From Amarobacter sp964507025 (lineage in GTDB: Bacteria; Chloroflexota; Dehalococcoidia; Tepidiformales; Tepidiformaceae): DNA of 64,000 bases. How positions within the stretch are numbered: the first letter of the stretch is position 1; the number at the start of each line of letters is the position of its first letter. Location: positions 310,001-374,000 of the forward strand of contig CAZDOK010000002.1 in the NCBI GenBank assembly GCA_964507025.1. Reading direction: 5' to 3'. Shown here in pieces: positions 24,615 through 31,751 of this stretch. The position numbers were made by a program, and so were the translations under genes. Under the pieces are notes generated by a model that made no database searches, was not told the DNA's origin, and was given only the letters and a program-made list of their open reading frames with translations.

Positions 24615-25118
24615 TTAGACGATGACGCGGTAGATGAGGTTGGTGGTGACGGCCCCGGCGGCCATGAAGCTGACGGTGGAGATGATGCTGGGCAGCTCGA
24701 GGTTGGACATGCCAAAGATGCCGTGGCCGCTGGTGCAGCCGCCGGCGAGGCGGGTGCCGAAACCGATGAGGAGCCCGCCGCCGAACATCCAGATGAGCTT
24801 GCCGCCGTTGCCCCAGCCGATCTCGGCGTCGAACATGCCGAGGTCCCAGAAGGGTTCCCAGCCGCCGCCGAGAACCGCGGAGAGGAACCCGCCGATCACG
24901 AGCCCGCCGAGCAGGGGCAGGCGCCACGAGTTCGTGCCCCGGAGGGCGTCGCGCTGGAAGTAGGGAGCCTGCACGACAAGCGAGCAGACATTCTCGAAGC
25001 CGGTGGAGACGCCGAGGCGGCGGTTGCCGACGAACAGCAACGTGAGCGTGACGGCGCTGATGACGGCACCGCCGGCGGCCCAGTGCCAGGGGCTGAGGTC
25101 GTTCAGGATGAGATGCAT
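24615..25118 (-). CDS. YeeE/YedE family transporter, first half
   Basis: A 167-residue membrane protein with RLAGGCTSGHGIFGM (C128), the first Cys motif of YeeE/YedE sulfur transporters, and five or so hydrophobic spans. It is encoded directly upstream of the second half and must be co-expressed with it. The divergent gene 114 bp away is a MoaD/ThiS-like sulfur carrier, so imported sulfur may feed a sulfur-carrier pathway; this link is inference from gene order. The start is ATG at 25118. Confidence 0.87.
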   Translation of the reverse strand: MHLILNDLSPWHWAAGGAVISAVTLTLLFVGNRRLGVSTGFENVCSLVVQAPYFQRDALRGTNSWRLPLLGGLVIGGFLSAVLGGGWEPFWDLGMFDAEIGWGNGGKLIWMFGGGLLIGFGTRLAGGCTSGHGIFGMSNLELPSIISTVSFMAAGAVTTNLIYRVIV

Positions 25119-25232
25119 GTGGCCTCGCGGACGGTCGTGGGTTTGTTGGCGCAAAGCATGCGCGATCGGCGCGGTTCCGTCTCGGCGGGGCCGGGGCGCG
25201 GCGGGTGGGGCCGGCCTGCTAGGATCGCTGGC

Positions 25233-25508
25233 ATGGACGTGCGCTTTTACGCGACCCTGCGGCCGATGGTCGGTGGCAAGAACGTGCACCTGGAACTGAG
25301 GGAAGGCGCGACCGTTAAGGACCTGCTCGACACGGTGACTGAGCGCTTCCCGGAGCTTGGCGCAAAGATCTGGACGCCAGAGGGGACGCTGGGCGAGTAC
25401 ATCAAGGTGTTCGTGGACGGGCGGGAGATCCGGTACCTGCAGATGCTCGAGACACCGGTGCCGCCGAGCGCTGACGTGGACATCTTCCCGCCGGCGGCCG
25501 GTGGGTGA
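25233..25508 (+). CDS. MoaD/ThiS-like sulfur carrier protein
   Basis: A 91-residue ubiquitin-fold sulfur carrier. It begins MDVRFYATLRPMVGGKNVHL, has GATVKDLLDTVTERFPEL and ends DVDIFPPAAGG; the C-terminal GG is the site that is adenylated and thiocarboxylated. Such proteins supply sulfur for molybdopterin/tungstopterin or other cofactors. A tungsten-type aldehyde:ferredoxin oxidoreductase lies 6 kb away, which fits. It is coupled by a GTGA overlap to the next small gene and divergent from the sulfur transporter pair. Confidence 0.88.
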   Translation: MDVRFYATLRPMVGGKNVHLELREGATVKDLLDTVTERFPELGAKIWTPEGTLGEYIKVFVDGREIRYLQMLETPVPPSADVDIFPPAAGG

Positions 25509-25750
25509 CACGCCTGGAGATCCGGAACCTGCGTGCGGACGAGATCCGCGCGCAACTGCTGCGTGAGATGGGCGGGACGGTGGATGGGACAAGGGTGGAT
25601 GGGGACGGGTGGAGCGTGGACTTCGTGGTTGGCGAACCGGCGAAGGTTGGGCGGATGCTGGTGCCGGTGCTGTTCCTGGATGTCAGCGGCGCGCGCGCGG
25701 CGGAGATAGCCCACTACCTGCGGCTGCGAACGATGCGCGGGGGCGGGTGA
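25505..25750 (+). CDS. Small protein coupled to the MoaD-like gene, unknown
   Basis: An 81-residue protein that starts at GTG 25505 within the MoaD-like stop (GTGA overlap), so it is translated with it. The sequence alternates strands and helices (LEIRNLRADEIRAQLLREMG, WSVDFVVGEPAKVGRMLVPVLFLDVSG), suggesting a small alpha/beta fold of ferredoxin type. No cysteine is present. I do not recognise the family. The context suggests a helper for the sulfur carrier or cofactor assembly. Confidence 0.7.
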   Translation: MTRLEIRNLRADEIRAQLLREMGGTVDGTRVDGDGWSVDFVVGEPAKVGRMLVPVLFLDVSGARAAEIAHYLRLRTMRGGG

Positions 25751-25826
25751 GCGCCGCGAGGACAGCCGGTGCCTGGACGCGTTCACCCTCGGCGAAGAGC
25801 GCCGGGCAGTGGAGGCGGTGCCGTAG

Positions 25827-27089
25827 TCAGCCCTGCCAGGTCAACTCGACATCACCGAAGACGATGGTGTCGCCGCGTTCGGCGCCGGCCTGGCGGAGGG
25901 CCTTCGCGATGCCCCAGCGTTCGAGCCGGCGGAGGATTTCGTCCTCGGCGCCGGGCATGCCGGTGTCCATCATCTGGACGAAGGTGACGGGCCGGTAGCC
26001 CTCGACGAGGTAGCGGCCCTCGCCCACGCGCATCACGGTGAAGCGCTCCTCGGATGGCGGGCGGAGGATGGGCACCTCTTCGGGCGGCGCAGCGGCGGCA
26101 CGGGCCTTTTCGATGTTGACCAGGGCCATCAGTTCGGCGGTGAGCTCCTCGACGCCCAGGCCGCTCTCGGCCGAGACGACCCAGACCTTTGTGCTGTCGA
26201 GGTGCTTCGAGAGGATGCTCGCCGAATCGCCCGCGATTTCTGGCGCGAGGTCGGCCTTCGTGACGGCGACCACGCGTGCGACCTCATCGAGCTTTGGGTC
26301 GTAGGCGCGGAGCTCGCCTTCGATCAGCTCGTAGTCGGTTACCGGGTCGGGCGAGCTGCAATCGACCACGTGGAGGAGGACGCGACAGCGGCGGATGTGC
26401 TTGAGGAATTCGAAGCCGAGCCCGTAGCCTTCGGAGGCGCCTTCCACGAGACCGGGCAGGTCGGCCAGGGTGAAGCGCTCATAGCCGACGTTGACCACTC
26501 CGAGCATGGGCTCGAGCGTGGTGAACGGGTAGTTCGCGATCTTCGGCTTCGCGTTCGAGACGGCTGCGAGGAAGGTGGACTTACCGGCGTTCGGAAGGCC
26601 AATGAGGCCAACATCGGCGAGGAGGCGGAGTTCAAGGCGGATGGTGACCGACTCGCCTTCCTGGCCCTTCTGGGAGTAGCCGGGGGTCTTGTTGGTGGCC
26701 GTTGCGAAGCGTTTGTTTCCCCAGCCGCCGCGCCCGCCAAAGGCGACGATCACCTCCTGACCCACCGTTTCGAGATCCGCGATCAGGTCTCCGGTGTCGA
26801 CCTCGTGGACCACGGTGCCCGCCGGGACATCCAGGTAGATATCCTCGCCGTTGGCGCCATGACGGAGGTTCGGGCCGCCGTTGCCGCCGTTCCCTGCCTT
26901 GAACTTCTTTTTCGCCCGGTACTGCTCCAGCGTGTAGACATCATCGACCGCGCGGAGGTAGACGCGGCCGCCACGACCGCCGTCGCCACCGTCCGGCCCA
27001 CCCTGGGGGACGAACTTCTCGCGGTGGTAGCTGACCAGCCCGTGGCCTCCGTTGCCGCCCTGCACGTGGATCTCGATCGCGTCCAGCAT
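25827..27089 (-). CDS. obg: Obg GTPase (CgtA)
   Basis: A 420-residue Obg. The N-terminal Gly-rich Obg fold (1-160) has FVPQGGPDGGDGGRGG and AGNGGNGG. The G domain has G1 GLPNAGKS (about 164-171), TTLEP, G3 DLPGLVEGA and TKAD. The C-terminal OCT domain (about 350-420) has FTVMRVGEGRYLVEG and GDTIVFGD. It is an essential 50S assembly and stress GTPase. The ATG at 27089 begins the conserved MLDAIEIHVQGG. Its usual neighbours rplU and rpmA are absent; the upstream gap carries GTTCCC palindromes. Confidence 0.96.
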   Translation of the reverse strand: MLDAIEIHVQGGNGGHGLVSYHREKFVPQGGPDGGDGGRGGRVYLRAVDDVYTLEQYRAKKKFKAGNGGNGGPNLRHGANGEDIYLDVPAGTVVHEVDTGDLIADLETVGQEVIVAFGGRGGWGNKRFATATNKTPGYSQKGQEGESVTIRLELRLLADVGLIGLPNAGKSTFLAAVSNAKPKIANYPFTTLEPMLGVVNVGYERFTLADLPGLVEGASEGYGLGFEFLKHIRRCRVLLHVVDCSSPDPVTDYELIEGELRAYDPKLDEVARVVAVTKADLAPEIAGDSASILSKHLDSTKVWVVSAESGLGVEELTAELMALVNIEKARAAAAPPEEVPILRPPSEERFTVMRVGEGRYLVEGYRPVTFVQMMDTGMPGAEDEILRRLERWGIAKALRQAGAERGDTIVFGDVELTWQG

Positions 27090-27218
27090 CTCCAACCATC
27101 TGAACAGATGTGGCGGACTGAAGGAAGTTTGATGATGCTGGTGGACCGTTGGGAACGTTGGGGAGTGCCTTCGCGCAGATTCGGGGGAGGGCCATTCGAG
27201 GTTGGGTTCCGGTGTCGG

Positions 27219-27317
27219 GTTCCCGGTTGGGAACACCCGGAGGAGGGTGGGAGCGCGGCCTGCGGGGGATCCGGCGGGTATTCGCGGTTGGGGACCGTCG
27301 CCCTTCCCCAACGGGAA
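27219..27317. repeat. TTCCC/GGGAA palindromes upstream of obg
   Basis: The 272-bp gap 27090-27361 has no supported gene. It contains GTTCCC-GGTT-GGGAAC (27219-27234), differing only in the loop from the copy at 11681-11696, and TTCCC-CAAC-GGGAA (27304-27317). It probably also holds the obg promoter. Confidence 0.6.
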
Positions 27318-27361
27318 TCCGGACGGATTGCGAGGTTCGGATCCCCACGGGCCGTTGGGAT

Positions 27362-27892
27362 CTACCGCGACAGTTCGGCGATGGCCTGGCGGACATCCCG
27401 GTCTTCGATGAATACCGCGCCGCGGGCCTCGCGGATCGCCTGGGCACGCTTGATGATGGCGGCCTGCGGCATGCCGGCCGGAGGCTCGGTGATCCAGGCG
27501 AGGAGCTCGACGGTGACGTTGTTGGGATCCTTGAAGTAGAGGGAACGCTCGTAGCCGCGGTCGATGGGGCCCTCGTAGTCGACGCCGGCATCGCGGAGGC
27601 GGTGTTCCCACGCGGGAAGATCGGCGAGTGAAACATCGAGGGCGACATGATCCATGTGGCCGGAACCGCCCTGGGCCTCGGGGTAGCTCGCGGGGTCGAC
27701 GCCGGGCCGTGGGACGAAGTAGGCGATGAAGTTGTCGTTGCCGACGTGGAAGAAGAGGTGTTCCTCGGGCTCGTAGTCGAGATTGGGCTGGCGGAGGACG
27801 AGTTCCATGCCAAGGACGCGGGTGTAGAAATCGATGGTGGCCTGGGCGTTCCGGCCGGAGATGGCGGGGTGCGAGATGCGGAGGGTGTGCAC
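27362..27892 (-). CDS. VOC-family (glyoxalase-like) protein
   Basis: A 176-residue vicinal-oxygen-chelate protein. Paired beta-alpha-beta modules are visible as HPAISGRNAQATIDFYTRVLGMELVL and GSGHMDHVALDVSL, then YERSLYFKDPNNVTVELLAW, with His and Glu at metal positions (HPAI, MDHVA, VELLAW). It may be a dioxygenase or lyase; the substrate is unknown. GTG at 27892 is preferred because AGAGG lies 6 bases upstream; a TTG at 27919 would add nine residues. The C-terminal helix extension is unusual for the family. Confidence 0.8.
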   Translation of the reverse strand: MHTLRISHPAISGRNAQATIDFYTRVLGMELVLRQPNLDYEPEEHLFFHVGNDNFIAYFVPRPGVDPASYPEAQGGSGHMDHVALDVSLADLPAWEHRLRDAGVDYEGPIDRGYERSLYFKDPNNVTVELLAWITEPPAGMPQAAIIKRAQAIREARGAVFIEDRDVRQAIAELSR

Positions 27893-28035
27893 GGGGGCCT
27901 CTGGTAGTTGCTTGCACAAATAGTATGGCAGATGGAACCAGGGGTATGCGACGCGAGTTTCGGGAAGACGGCTTCACCTTTGTTGCGGGGCAAGGCGCCG
28001 AACGCGCACACTTAAGCCGGACGGAATCCCGAATC

Positions 28036-29346
28036 ATGTTCGATCACGCCAGACGCTTTCGCCGCAGCTTCCGTGTGGCCCGGACGGGTGCGCGCATCTA
28101 CCTGGGGTACAAGCGTACCCAGCACGGCGTGCGGAAACTGCCGCCCGAGGTAGCCGCGCAGCACTGGGAGCGCCGTCACGAATCCGCCGCGGAGTCGCTC
28201 TACCGGCTGGCAGTCGACCTGAAGGGCCTGTACATCAAGTCGGGGCAGTTCATCGGGACGCGCACGGACGTCGTGCCAGCACCGTACACGCGATCGCTTT
28301 CGCGGTTGCAGGACCAGGTACCGGCGCGGCCGATGGCGGTCGTAAAGCACACTATCGAGAGCGAGCTGAAACGCCCGATCGAAGAGCTATTCGCAACCTT
28401 CGATGAGCGTCCGATCGGGTCGGCGTCGCTGGCGCAAGTGCACCGGGCCACACTGCCTGACGGGCGCGAGGTAGTCGTGAAGGTGCAGTACCCGGAGGTG
28501 GCCGGCCTGGTGCGGCTGGATGTGCGGAACCTGCGGACGATCGTGGGGATCGTGGCGCGGCGGGAGCCGAACTTCGACTTCCGGGCGGTGGTGAACGAGA
28601 TCGGCACGCAGGTGCCGCTCGAGCTGGACTTCGAGCGCGAGGCGGAGATGACCCGGCGCATCCGGGAGAACCTGCGGGGAGTGCCGGGCGTCGTGGTGCC
28701 GCGCGTCATCGACGACCACGTCGCGAGGAAGGTGATCGTCACCGAGTACATCCACGGGGCGCGGCTGCTCGACCGGGAACGGCTCGAATCGATGAACATC
28801 GACCGGATCGCATTCGCGAAGACCGTGGCGGAGGCCTACGGGCACCAGATCATGGTGGACGGGCTGTTCCAGGCGGACCCGCACCCGGGGAACATCCTGG
28901 TGTTGCCGGGCGGGCGCGCGGGGCTGCTCGACTTCGGGCTGACGAAGGAGCTGCCGGTCCGGGCGCGGCTGGGGTTCGCGAAGCTCGTCATCGCTGCCGG
29001 CGACCGCGACCCGCACCGGATCGTCGAGGCGTTCCGCGAGCTGGGCGTGAAGGTGAAGTCGGAATCGCCAGAGGATGTGCTGCCGCTGATGCAGCTGATG
29101 TTCGATGCGCGGCCAATCGACCGGCCGGCGCAGAGCGAGATCCAGGTACGGCGCGGCGCCATGCGGGCGAACCCGGTGGAGGCGATCCCCGGGGACCTGG
29201 TGTTGCTGGGGCGGGTGATCGGGCTGCTGCGCGGGGTCTGCGCCTCGCTGGGCACGCCGCTCAGCCCGATGCAAATGCTGCGGCCGTTCGCTGAGCAGGC
29301 GCTGGTGGAAGCCGGAGCCACTCCGGGAGCCGCGGCGGCGTCGTAG
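28036..29346 (+). CDS. AarF/ABC1/UbiB-family kinase-like protein
   Basis: A 436-residue atypical kinase. The family-specific N-terminal KxGQ motif is seen as YIKSGQFIGTRTDVVP. Next come an A-rich loop (GSASLAQVHRATL), lysine in VVVKVQYP, and QADPHPGNILVLPGG plus LLDFGLTKEL as catalytic and metal loops. These proteins support quinone or isoprenoid lipid biology and have ATPase rather than classic kinase activity. ATG at 28036 is chosen; an upstream ATG at 27925 adds 37 unconserved residues. Its 3' end overlaps the convergent M48 protease gene by 86 bp. Confidence 0.88.
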   Translation: MFDHARRFRRSFRVARTGARIYLGYKRTQHGVRKLPPEVAAQHWERRHESAAESLYRLAVDLKGLYIKSGQFIGTRTDVVPAPYTRSLSRLQDQVPARPMAVVKHTIESELKRPIEELFATFDERPIGSASLAQVHRATLPDGREVVVKVQYPEVAGLVRLDVRNLRTIVGIVARREPNFDFRAVVNEIGTQVPLELDFEREAEMTRRIRENLRGVPGVVVPRVIDDHVARKVIVTEYIHGARLLDRERLESMNIDRIAFAKTVAEAYGHQIMVDGLFQADPHPGNILVLPGGRAGLLDFGLTKELPVRARLGFAKLVIAAGDRDPHRIVEAFRELGVKVKSESPEDVLPLMQLMFDARPIDRPAQSEIQVRRGAMRANPVEAIPGDLVLLGRVIGLLRGVCASLGTPLSPMQMLRPFAEQALVEAGATPGAAAAS

Positions 29347-30199
29347 GCAACGTGCGCAGCGTCTTCCGGTACTCCTCCATGGCCTCGGGGAGCCATTTCT
29401 CGATGTCGGCGATGCGGGATGCGCTGCTGGGATGCGTGGAGGCGTATTCGGGCGGTGCTGGGCCTTCGCGTGCGGCGCTCATGCGCTCCCAGAAGCCGAT
29501 GGCGGCCTCGGGGTTGTAGCCGGCGCGCGCCATGTAGATGAGCCCGATGCGGTCGGCTTCGCTTTCCATGTCGCGGCTGAACGGGAGGAGCACGCCGAGC
29601 TGAGCGCCGGCGCCGAAGAGCGCCAGCACGGTGCCGCGGGTACTGGCGTCGAGCCCGCCGAGGGTAGCCGAGACGGCGAGGAGGCCGATCTGGGTGAGCT
29701 GCTCCTGGAGCATGCGTTCGGCGCCGTGCTGGGCGATGGCGTGGGCGATCTCGTGGGCCATCACGACGGCGAGGCCGTTTTCGTCGCGGGCCACTTCGAG
29801 GATGCCGCTGTAGATGGCGACCTTGCCGCCCGGCAGGCACCAGGCGTTCTTCAGTGGCGAGGCGATGAGGGTGAACTCCCAGTCAAAGCCGGGGTCATCG
29901 GCGACGGCGGCGATGCGCTCGCCAACGCGCTGGACGAGGTCAGCCTCGGGGCCGGAGCGGACGATCTCGGCGTCGGATTCGGCGAGGATGTCGCGGTAGG
30001 CATTGGCGCCGAGCTTCGCCTGGTCCTCTTCGGAGAGGGCGACGCGCTGGGTGCGGCCGGTGATGGGGACGGTTTGTTCTTCGGCGCGGCAGTAGAGGAA
30101 GAGGGCGAACCCCACGAGGATGGCCAGGAGGAGGCCGACCGAGATGATCTCGGCGTAGCCACGTTCATCGACGGCGACGGCCCGGACCTGGCGCTGCAT
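29261..30199 (-). CDS. M48-family zinc metalloprotease
   Basis: A 312-residue membrane-anchored M48 peptidase. One N-terminal transmembrane helix (about 18-37), then the catalytic domain with VVMAHEIAHAIAQHGAERM (HExxH) and the third ligand Glu in DMESEADRIGLIYMARAGY. A C-terminal YASTHPSSASRIADI is also typical of the BepA/HtpX-like group (HPSS.R). The role is quality control of exported or membrane proteins. The last 86 bp are antisense to the end of the AarF gene. The extreme C-terminus is Pro-rich and not conserved. Confidence 0.9.
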   Translation of the reverse strand: MQRQVRAVAVDERGYAEIISVGLLLAILVGFALFLYCRAEEQTVPITGRTQRVALSEEDQAKLGANAYRDILAESDAEIVRSGPEADLVQRVGERIAAVADDPGFDWEFTLIASPLKNAWCLPGGKVAIYSGILEVARDENGLAVVMAHEIAHAIAQHGAERMLQEQLTQIGLLAVSATLGGLDASTRGTVLALFGAGAQLGVLLPFSRDMESEADRIGLIYMARAGYNPEAAIGFWERMSAAREGPAPPEYASTHPSSASRIADIEKWLPEAMEEYRKTLRTLPTTPPRLPEWLRLPPAPAQRTAAAFASG

Positions 30200-30248
30200 G
30201 GAGGTATGGTAGGGGGTGCCGGAGGGATGGGTGTCGTATCATCTGGTC

Positions 30249-30569
30249 ATGGAACGCTTGGACGAGCTCAGGTCGCGGCACGCCGAACAGCTGGCGGGAT
30301 TCTGCACGCGGTGGCGGATACGGGAACTCGCGCTGTTCGGCTCGGTACTGCGAGATGACTTCCGGGCCGAGAGCGACATCGACGTCCTGGTGACGTTTGA
30401 GTCCGCCCATCCATGGTCGATCGTCGACCACCTGGAGATGGAAGCGGAACTGTCGGGTCTCTTCGGCAGGCGGGTGGAAATAACGAGCCGGATGGCGGTT
30501 GAGGCGAGCCCGAACTGGGTGCGCCGGCGGGAAATCCTGGGGACCGCGCGAACACTTTATGCCGCCTGA
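30249..30569 (+). CDS. mntA: MNT-domain nucleotidyltransferase antitoxin (MntA)
   Basis: A 106-residue minimal nucleotidyltransferase. The core motif GSX10DXD is complete: FGSVLRDDFRAESDIDVLV, with a later Glu/Arg strand (RRVEITSRM). In characterised HepT-MntA pairs the MNT protein transfers AMP to a tyrosine of the HEPN toxin and so silences it. The gene overlaps the downstream HEPN gene by 11 bp. The start is ATG at 30249, and the short divergent gap to the M48 gene holds the promoter. Confidence 0.9.
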   Translation: MERLDELRSRHAEQLAGFCTRWRIRELALFGSVLRDDFRAESDIDVLVTFESAHPWSIVDHLEMEAELSGLFGRRVEITSRMAVEASPNWVRRREILGTARTLYAA

Positions 30570-30897
30570 CACAGATGCTGCGCTGCTCGATGTTGCCCAC
30601 GCGGCCCGGCGGATAGTAGAGCTGACAACGCACACTACCCTGGCGACGTTTCTTGCGAACGAGACGCTAAGGGAGGCCGTGCAATACAGGCTGATTATTG
30701 CCGGCGAGGCCGTGAAGCGCCTCCCGCCGGAGTTCCGCGAGGATCACCCGGATGTGCGCTGGGGAGCCATCGCTGGATTGCGCGACATCCTCGTCCATGC
30801 CTATGAGCGGGTGGACCAGGTCGAGGTCTGGAACATCGCGATTCGGAACGTGCCCGAGTTGCTCCGGTATATTCAGCCGCTGCTGCCGGTTGAGTGA
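30559..30897 (+). CDS. hepT: HEPN-domain toxin (HepT, DUF86)
   Basis: A 112-residue HEPN protein. It carries the catalytic RNase motif RX4HXY as RDILVHAY, where the terminal Tyr is the residue AMPylated in studied HepT toxins. The helical pattern (REAVQYRLIIAGEAVKRLP, EVWNIAIRNVPELLRYIQP) is typical of DUF86. It is translationally coupled to the MNT antitoxin. The pair probably acts as a stabilisation or stress toxin-antitoxin; all key residues are intact. Confidence 0.9.
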   Translation: MPPDTDAALLDVAHAARRIVELTTHTTLATFLANETLREAVQYRLIIAGEAVKRLPPEFREDHPDVRWGAIAGLRDILVHAYERVDQVEVWNIAIRNVPELLRYIQPLLPVE

Positions 30898-30967
30898 AGC
30901 GGGCGGCTGAAGCGCGGGCGCCGCACCTGCTACGCTCGTTTGCACCCTGAACAAGGAGCGTGCCCCC

Positions 30968-31699
30968 ATGCCGTCGAACGTCGAAGGATTCGTCCCACCG
31001 TCTGCCATGGTCGTCGTCGCCCACCCGGACGATGCGGAGTTCATGGTGGCCGGGACGGTGGCGAAGTGGGCCCGGAAGGGCTGCGAGGTCACCTACGTCA
31101 TCATCACCAAAGGCGACAAGGGGAGCGACGACCCCACGATGACGAGCGAACGGCTGACGGCGATCCGGGAGGCCGAGCAGCGGAATGCGGGGGCGGTGCT
31201 GGGCGTCGCGAACTACGAGTTCATGGGGTACCCGGACGGCTACCTGCAGCACAGCCTGGAGCTGCGGCGCGATGTGGCGCGGCTGATCCGGAAGCACAGG
31301 CCGCATCTGCTGCTCACGTTCGACCCGACCAACCGGTTCTTCAGCGATAATTATGTAAATCATCCGGACCACCGGGTAGCCGGGGACGTGGCGCTTGATG
31401 CGACCTTCCCGACAGCCCGCGACCGGCTGACGTTCCCGGAGCTGCTGGTGGACGGCTACGAACCGTGGAAGGTCCGCCAGGTGTGGCTTTCGGGTTCGGA
31501 CAAGCCGAACGTGTGGGTGGACATTGGCGACACGCTGGAGCTCAAGAAGGCGGCGCTGCTCGAGCACCCGAGCCAGCTGGGAGCGGACGTGGTGGAGTTC
31601 GCGGAGGGGTTCGCGCGGATGGCGGCGGCGGGGCAGGACTTCGAGTTCGCGGAGTCGTTCCGGCGGTTCATCCTGGAAGAGGACCCGGTCCACGAGTAG
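30968..31699 (+). CDS. PIG-L family (LmbE-like) deacetylase
   Basis: A 243-residue zinc-dependent deacetylase. The metal/catalytic motif AHPDDAEFMVAGTV is near the N-terminus, TKGDKGSDDP follows, and the second His motif is YVNHPDHRVAGDVA. The family removes acetyl groups from GlcNAc conjugates (PIG-L, MshB, BshB). With the duplicated GNAT elsewhere this could hint at a bacillithiol/mycothiol-like thiol, but no glycosyltransferase or ligase is present here, so that is speculation. AAGGAG precedes the ATG; a good terminator follows. Confidence 0.9.
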   Translation: MPSNVEGFVPPSAMVVVAHPDDAEFMVAGTVAKWARKGCEVTYVIITKGDKGSDDPTMTSERLTAIREAEQRNAGAVLGVANYEFMGYPDGYLQHSLELRRDVARLIRKHRPHLLLTFDPTNRFFSDNYVNHPDHRVAGDVALDATFPTARDRLTFPELLVDGYEPWKVRQVWLSGSDKPNVWVDIGDTLELKKAALLEHPSQLGADVVEFAEGFARMAAAGQDFEFAESFRRFILEEDPVHE

Positions 31700-31703
31700 C
31701 GAC

Positions 31704-31728
31704 AAGGCCCTTCGCGGGAAGGGCCTTT
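31704..31728. terminator. Intrinsic terminator between PIG-L and AOR genes
   Basis: AAGGCCCTTC-GCGG-GAAGGGCCTT is a perfect 10-bp stem with a 4-base loop and short T/A flanks on both strands, so it can serve both convergent genes. Confidence 0.85.
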
Positions 31729-31751
31729 CGCTGTCGATGGGGCACGAGCGG

